Source: Oscillospiraceae bacterium (GTDB taxonomy: Bacteria; Bacillota; Clostridia; Oscillospirales; Oscillospiraceae). From it: a DNA stretch of 64,000 bases. The notes below the pieces were generated by a model. The model worked only from the letters and a program-made list of their open reading frames with translations, had not been told where the DNA came from and did not search any database. The stretch covers positions 1 to 64,000 of the forward strand of contig JAFRIV010000024.1 of NCBI GenBank assembly GCA_017432615.1. Reading direction: 5' to 3'. The position numbers were made by a program, and so were the translations under genes. Below, in pieces: positions 60,518 through 64,000 of this stretch (positions within the stretch are counted from its first letter, which is position 1; each line of letters begins with the position of its first letter).

Positions 60518-61867
60518 TTACTGCCAGTAAGACATTTCTTCGGTGGCTTCCGCCTGCAGCTGGGCCAGAGCAGTATCGAAATCGATCACACCGTTCCAGG
60601 CATCCGCGAGCAGACCGCAAGCCATATCTTCGATAATACCGGCGGTTGGGGGCAGGTTCCTACCACAGTCATTCAGGACGTCAACCATGTAGCCATAGAC
60701 CGGGAACTGGTCGGACATATCTGCCAGAACCGCCTTGGACGGAGCAATGCCGCCGGCTTCGGCGTAAAGCTTCGCTGCTTCATCGGTATACAGCCAGGCA
60801 GCCCAGCGGGCAGCTTCTTCCTTATGCTCGGAATACTTGCTGATACCAACACCAAGGGTATGGTTATAAGCGAAGTGGCCTTCCGGACCGGCAGGAGGTG
60901 CACAGACCTTGATCTTGCCGTGAACCGGGGATTCTTCCGCATTAATGGTAGCGTAACCTGCATTCCAATGAACGGTCATGGCACACTGACCGGCAATCAT
61001 TGCTTCGTTGTCTTCTGCGAACTCACCATTCACAGAGGATTCCGGTGTCAGACCCTTTTCAAAAGAGGTTTTCCAAACTGCCAGTGCCTGACGGGCGGCA
61101 TCGTTATCAAAAGCAACATTGCCGTCAGCATCAAACCAGTCACCCCCGAAGGACCAGTAGCAGTTGGTCCACAGGAAAGCAGTCGGGCCCATAACTTTAC
61201 CATGGGTGAAGTTGCCGTATTCCGTCGGGGAATCGGGGTTATAAGCTTTGGTAAAGAAAAAGGATGCTGCAAGATAATCGTCCCAGGTCCAGTCAGCCGG
61301 ATCTTTCGGTTCCAGTTCCTTCCCCAGCTGTTCAGAAGCAATCTTCTTGTAGGTTGCCTGCCACTCCTCATTGCTGAGAAGCTCATCGATCAGGTCGCTG
61401 CGATAATACAGGAAGTGGTTGGAGAGATCCATCGGCACGCCATAGAGAGTTCCGTCCAGCCAGCGGAAACCATCAACCGTGGCGGGGATGCGGCCTTCTG
61501 TGTCAGCTCCATAGATGTTGATTTCCGGATTGTCCAGATACTGCTGCAGCGGTTCCATATGCATCCAGTACTTTCCAAGCCAGCGGGAAGCCGTGAAGAA
61601 GAGATCCACATCAGGAGACTTCGCTGCCATCAGTGCTTCTTCTTTCAGCAAGATGTTGTCACGGCCAAATAATTCCTGTTCCACATAGAAGCCGGCTTCC
61701 TGCGCCTTGTTTTCATTCCAGTAGTTCAGGACGACGTCCATGGCATCGGACTCCGGGCCCGGCCAATAGACCATACGGACGGTATACAGATCGTCCGCAG
61801 CAAAGGCCATCGGGGCGCTGCAGAGCAACACAGCCACGATCAAGAGTGCTACCAATACTTTCTTCAT
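60518..61867 (-). CDS. Extracellular sugar-binding protein (SBP family 1)
   Basis: 449 residues. Signal peptide 1-23 (ends PMAFA) without a lipobox. SBP_bac_1 features: a KSPDVDLFFTASRWLGKY segment, then DGTLYGVPMDLSNHFLYYRS and a C-terminal EAARWAAWLYTDEAAKLYAE. It captures an oligosaccharide or sugar for the downstream permeases. The ATG follows GGAGG. A consensus promoter lies ~85 bp upstream. No lipid anchor is odd for a Gram-positive SBP. Confidence 0.9.
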   Translation of the reverse strand: MKKVLVALLIVAVLLCSAPMAFAADDLYTVRMVYWPGPESDAMDVVLNYWNENKAQEAGFYVEQELFGRDNILLKEEALMAAKSPDVDLFFTASRWLGKYWMHMEPLQQYLDNPEINIYGADTEGRIPATVDGFRWLDGTLYGVPMDLSNHFLYYRSDLIDELLSNEEWQATYKKIASEQLGKELEPKDPADWTWDDYLAASFFFTKAYNPDSPTEYGNFTHGKVMGPTAFLWTNCYWSFGGDWFDADGNVAFDNDAARQALAVWKTSFEKGLTPESSVNGEFAEDNEAMIAGQCAMTVHWNAGYATINAEESPVHGKIKVCAPPAGPEGHFAYNHTLGVGISKYSEHKEEAARWAAWLYTDEAAKLYAEAGGIAPSKAVLADMSDQFPVYGYMVDVLNDCGRNLPPTAGIIEDMACGLLADAWNGVIDFDTALAQLQAEATEEMSYWQ

Positions 61868-61951
61868 TTTTGCCTCCTTTTTTTCCCGGTCTGATCATTC
61901 GGATCGGGTTGGTTCCTTAAAAATTTTTGTTTTTGAACCAATCTGTTTTGG

Positions 61952-61980
61952 ATTATATCATCCATGTTTTTTCGTGTCAA
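61952..61980 (-). promoter_or_regulatory. Promoter of the sugar ABC operon
   Basis: TTGACA (61975-61980) and TATAAT (61952-61957), both perfect, with a 17-bp spacer on the minus strand. Confidence 0.85.
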
Positions 61981-62086
61981 TCATTTTATCCTGCCGGCAT
62001 ATTTGCTGCCGTTATTCTGTCCCTCCCAATCCAACAGGATAAAAGATTTTTCCTTCTGCGTGCCCTGCCGGCGGGGTTTGCCTGCG

Positions 62087-62275
62087 GCGTCGGACGCATT
62101 TCGTCAGACATACAGTACCTTCAGGTACTGTATAACCCTCTTTGGTTTGGATTGGTTTGGATTGGATTGGTTTGGTTGGGATTGGATTGGTTTGGTATTA
62201 CCTTCTCGGGTATTCTCGGGTATTCTCGGGTATTCTCGGGTATTCTCGGGTATGCTTGGGTATGCCCGGGCATGC
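62087..62275. repeat. Hairpin-plus-tandem-array element, copy B
   Basis: GGCGTCGGACGCATTT, hairpin ACAGTACC-ttca-GGTACTGT (62112-62131), then ~10 pentamers of GGTTT/GGATT (62144-62195) and about seven 10-bp units TTCTCGGGTA, the last two diverged (62203-62270). It has no coding sense despite open frames. It fills most of the 61868-62398 gap. Confidence 0.8.
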
Positions 62276-62398
62276 GGCACCGTGATCTTTTCATGCCAAA
62301 AGTGCCGTTCCAGCAACTTTGCAGCGAAATATCATGCAATTACAGGAATGAAGCTGGAGCGAATGCCCCGGATCTTCTTGTGTTCAGCCGGAATGCCA

Positions 62399-63265
62399 TC
62401 ATTCAGAAGTAAGATGATTCGTGATGGACTGGAAGAACTCTTTACTCCACATATCAAGAGACGCCGGATTATGGATAAACGGCAATACATCCTCTTTCGC
62501 CTGCGAATAATCCATGCTCTCAAATCGGCTGAAAAGGATCTGTTTGATTTCTTCCAATGTCAAATCTTCTCTGGCACCAGCAAATTCTGAATCCATCAGC
62601 CTTGCGTTCAAATGCTTCAAATTTACCGGTGTTCCATTGGCTAGATAGAACACAAAATCATAAAGGTCCCGGCCTTTGATCCTGCTTTTCCAAGCACGGC
62701 AGATTACAGCATGGAGCTTTCCGGCAAAGAGTGATGGCATATCATACAGGTTGATCTCATAAGGAATCGGGAGTAATCTGAACCGGCGTTCAAACCCGGC
62801 ATAAGGAGGAGGCGCAGTATCCACTTCAAACTTGACCTTAATCAGTTCAGAGCCAACGACTGTCCGTGCAAGATTCTCATCCGCATAGCAGAGCAGAATA
62901 TGCTCCCGGGTGTTCCCTTTCACAAATGCAGACTGCACATCGGAATCGTTGGCTTTTACCTTTGCTTCCGCTTTGAAGTGAAACCCATATGCGCCGAGTT
63001 CTCTTTCCAGTACCGGCAAATACTTTTCCAGATGAAAATCAGAATCCGGAGTTAGCAGGGAAAAATCCAAAGCTTCCGAAAAACGGTCAAGTCCATGAAA
63101 GATCCGCAATGCGGTGCCGCCATAAAACGCTGCCATCTGAAAAAAACCCGCTCGGGAAAGTCCGCACAAGATGATCTCCTGAACGATTTCTTTGATGCTG
63201 TTCTTCTTGTCTCCCAGCGTTTCAGACTTACGTTGAGACAGCATTTGTTCAATAATGGTATTCAT
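62399..63265 (-). CDS. AbiEii/AbiGii-type nucleotidyltransferase toxin
   Basis: 288 residues. The nucleotidyltransferase motif is GGTALRIFHGLDRFSEALDF; the usual form ends in RFSxDLDF, so the first Asp of the DxD pair is Ala here. Other family features are present (GSELIKVKFEVDT, then LFAGKLHAVICRAWKSRIKG and RDLYDFVFYL). Such toxins transfer nucleotides, in studied relatives to tRNA, and stop growth or phage. The Ala change could make it inactive. It overlaps the antitoxin by 17 nt. Confidence 0.88.
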   Translation of the reverse strand: MNTIIEQMLSQRKSETLGDKKNSIKEIVQEIILCGLSRAGFFQMAAFYGGTALRIFHGLDRFSEALDFSLLTPDSDFHLEKYLPVLERELGAYGFHFKAEAKVKANDSDVQSAFVKGNTREHILLCYADENLARTVVGSELIKVKFEVDTAPPPYAGFERRFRLLPIPYEINLYDMPSLFAGKLHAVICRAWKSRIKGRDLYDFVFYLANGTPVNLKHLNARLMDSEFAGAREDLTLEEIKQILFSRFESMDYSQAKEDVLPFIHNPASLDMWSKEFFQSITNHLTSE

Positions 63266-63851
63266 GTCGCTTTATCTCCTTGATCATAGATATCAGCAGA
63301 TGGTGATTTGTTGTCTGATAGAGTCCTGCAAGCTCTGCCATCTTCTCCATGTCCGCATTATGAAAAGCTGTTTCATCAATTCGCAGATCATCAAACAAAA
63401 GTGTTTTTAGCTCCATCCTGTTAGAGCACGGTGAACACGTATATAATTGGTCACACACCGCCTTTTCTGCCGATGCAATCACATAGCCGTATCCATTTTC
63501 TTCATGGAGTTCGGTTCCGTAAGGGAAAGCGGCAACGGGTACATCCCGGTATGTGTATACTCCGAACGGCGTCTCATATTGCTTCTTTTTCTTCTTGCCG
63601 CAGGTTGCAGATGTATATGTGTATACTGCTTCGGGAATCAAATCATGCCATGCCAGTGCAAATTCAAAAGACAGATAGGACGGACCGTAAATAATCCCTG
63701 CCAGATAATGGCAAGGAACAGTACAGTCTGTTTCATAAAGTCCCTTGATGATCGGTATCAGGTTCCCGTTTCTGGCCATCCTTCCGATCTTTGCAGCGGG
63801 ATTCGCATACGAATTATATTGCTGAAGCAACATAGCTGTCGAATTAACCAT
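63249..63851 (-). CDS. AbiEi-type antitoxin / regulator
   Basis: 200 residues from ATG 63851 (GGTGGTGAT upstream); an in-frame start at 63899 is less likely. The N-terminal winged helix (AKIGRMARNGNLIPIIKGLY) and the central YLSFEFALAWHDLIPEAVYT segment are typical of AbiEi-family antitoxins. It represses the operon and counters the toxin. First gene of the pair. The last 150 bp of the window upstream hold no gene. Confidence 0.88.
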   Translation of the reverse strand: MVNSTAMLLQQYNSYANPAAKIGRMARNGNLIPIIKGLYETDCTVPCHYLAGIIYGPSYLSFEFALAWHDLIPEAVYTYTSATCGKKKKKQYETPFGVYTYRDVPVAAFPYGTELHEENGYGYVIASAEKAVCDQLYTCSPCSNRMELKTLLFDDLRIDETAFHNADMEKMAELAGLYQTTNHHLLISMIKEIKRHEYHY

Positions 63852-64000
63852 ATTATCACCACCAACTGCAATATTACTGCATTTACCGGTGAAAATCAAA
63901 AAAAATCCAACGTTATCCTGCTTTTCTTATTCAGCAGAATAAATGGTTCTTATATCTGAGTGCTCTGCTGAAAGCCTGCCGATGGGAACAACGGACGCGT

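Noticed and set aside
60464-61672. A 402-codon rightward open frame opposite the sugar-binding protein
   Set aside because: Shadow of a well-supported gene; no family resemblance or start signal.
62144-62270. Tandem array considered as a CRISPR
   Set aside because: Units are 5 or 10 bp and contiguous, with no unique spacers and no cas genes in the window.
62104-62339. Open frames rich in Asn-Gln-Pro or Trp-Asp-Phe across the array
   Set aside because: They are the translation of the short tandem repeat in several frames, which is expected for any 5- or 10-bp repeat lacking stops.
1-64000. tRNA, rRNA and T-box elements
   Set aside because: No cloverleaf, TTCGA loop context or GGTGGTACCGCG-type T-box sequence was seen on either strand while reading; short or divergent ones could be missed.

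Overview
The window looks like a chromosomal segment of an anaerobic, low-to-middle GC Firmicute of class Clostridia, probably a gut commensal. The evidence is the gene families: an anaerobic sulfatase-maturase-type radical SAM enzyme, MtaB, AlaX, a lysine riboswitch, PTS and MsmK-dependent sugar uptake, CPBP/PrsW membrane proteases and Firmicute-style GGAGG ribosome binding sites. No rRNA or tRNA gene was seen, so no species is proposed.

Region 1 (1-8400) is the end of an integrated mobile element that continues off the left edge. It holds the start of a replication-initiator gene, two tiny element genes, a membrane-anchored alpha/beta hydrolase and a Fic protein. A rightward operon follows: XRE repressor, AAA helicase-like ATPase, a serine-recombinase-fold protein without catalytic residues, a large serine recombinase (LSR), and two small proteins that resemble the C-terminal domain of that LSR. 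The element ends inside a D-2-hydroxyacid dehydrogenase gene, of which only the 5' part is seen.

Region 2 (8829-12665) is an island in which an arsenite methyltransferase (arsM) and a radical SAM enzyme with an unusual cysteine spacing lie between two ~170-bp direct repeats. A VanZ-like gene and several short repeats follow.

Region 3 (12666-27220) starts with an amino-acid ABC transporter plus an M20 peptidase under a lysine riboswitch. Next come a frameshifted double-glycine-leader peptide gene, a PTS permease whose EIIA domain lacks the phosphorylatable His, a PP2C/SpoIIE phosphatase, a RelBE-type toxin-antitoxin pair, a beta-helix protein and a secreted CHAP-like/InlB/LRR protein.

Region 4 (27220-40800) holds a decayed P-loop kinase, an AlbA-type regulator, a duplicated-domain secreted protein, a Ser/Thr kinase with an HTH partner, and a cluster of three intramembrane proteases plus a secreted M13 peptidase beside a LytS-like kinase and an unusual response regulator.

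Region 5 (40800-57950) is mostly core metabolism: a CofE-domain protein, a lipoprotein, an enolase paralogue that has lost most of its barrel, the compact operon mtaB-serC-serA-alaX, a cysteine desulfurase, an AI-2E exporter, pgi, and a four-gene operon ending in an anaerobic sulfatase maturase homologue.

Region 6 (57950-64000) has a sugar ABC transporter without its own ATPase, flanked by two related hairpin-plus-tandem-array elements, and an AbiEi/AbiEii toxin-antitoxin pair.
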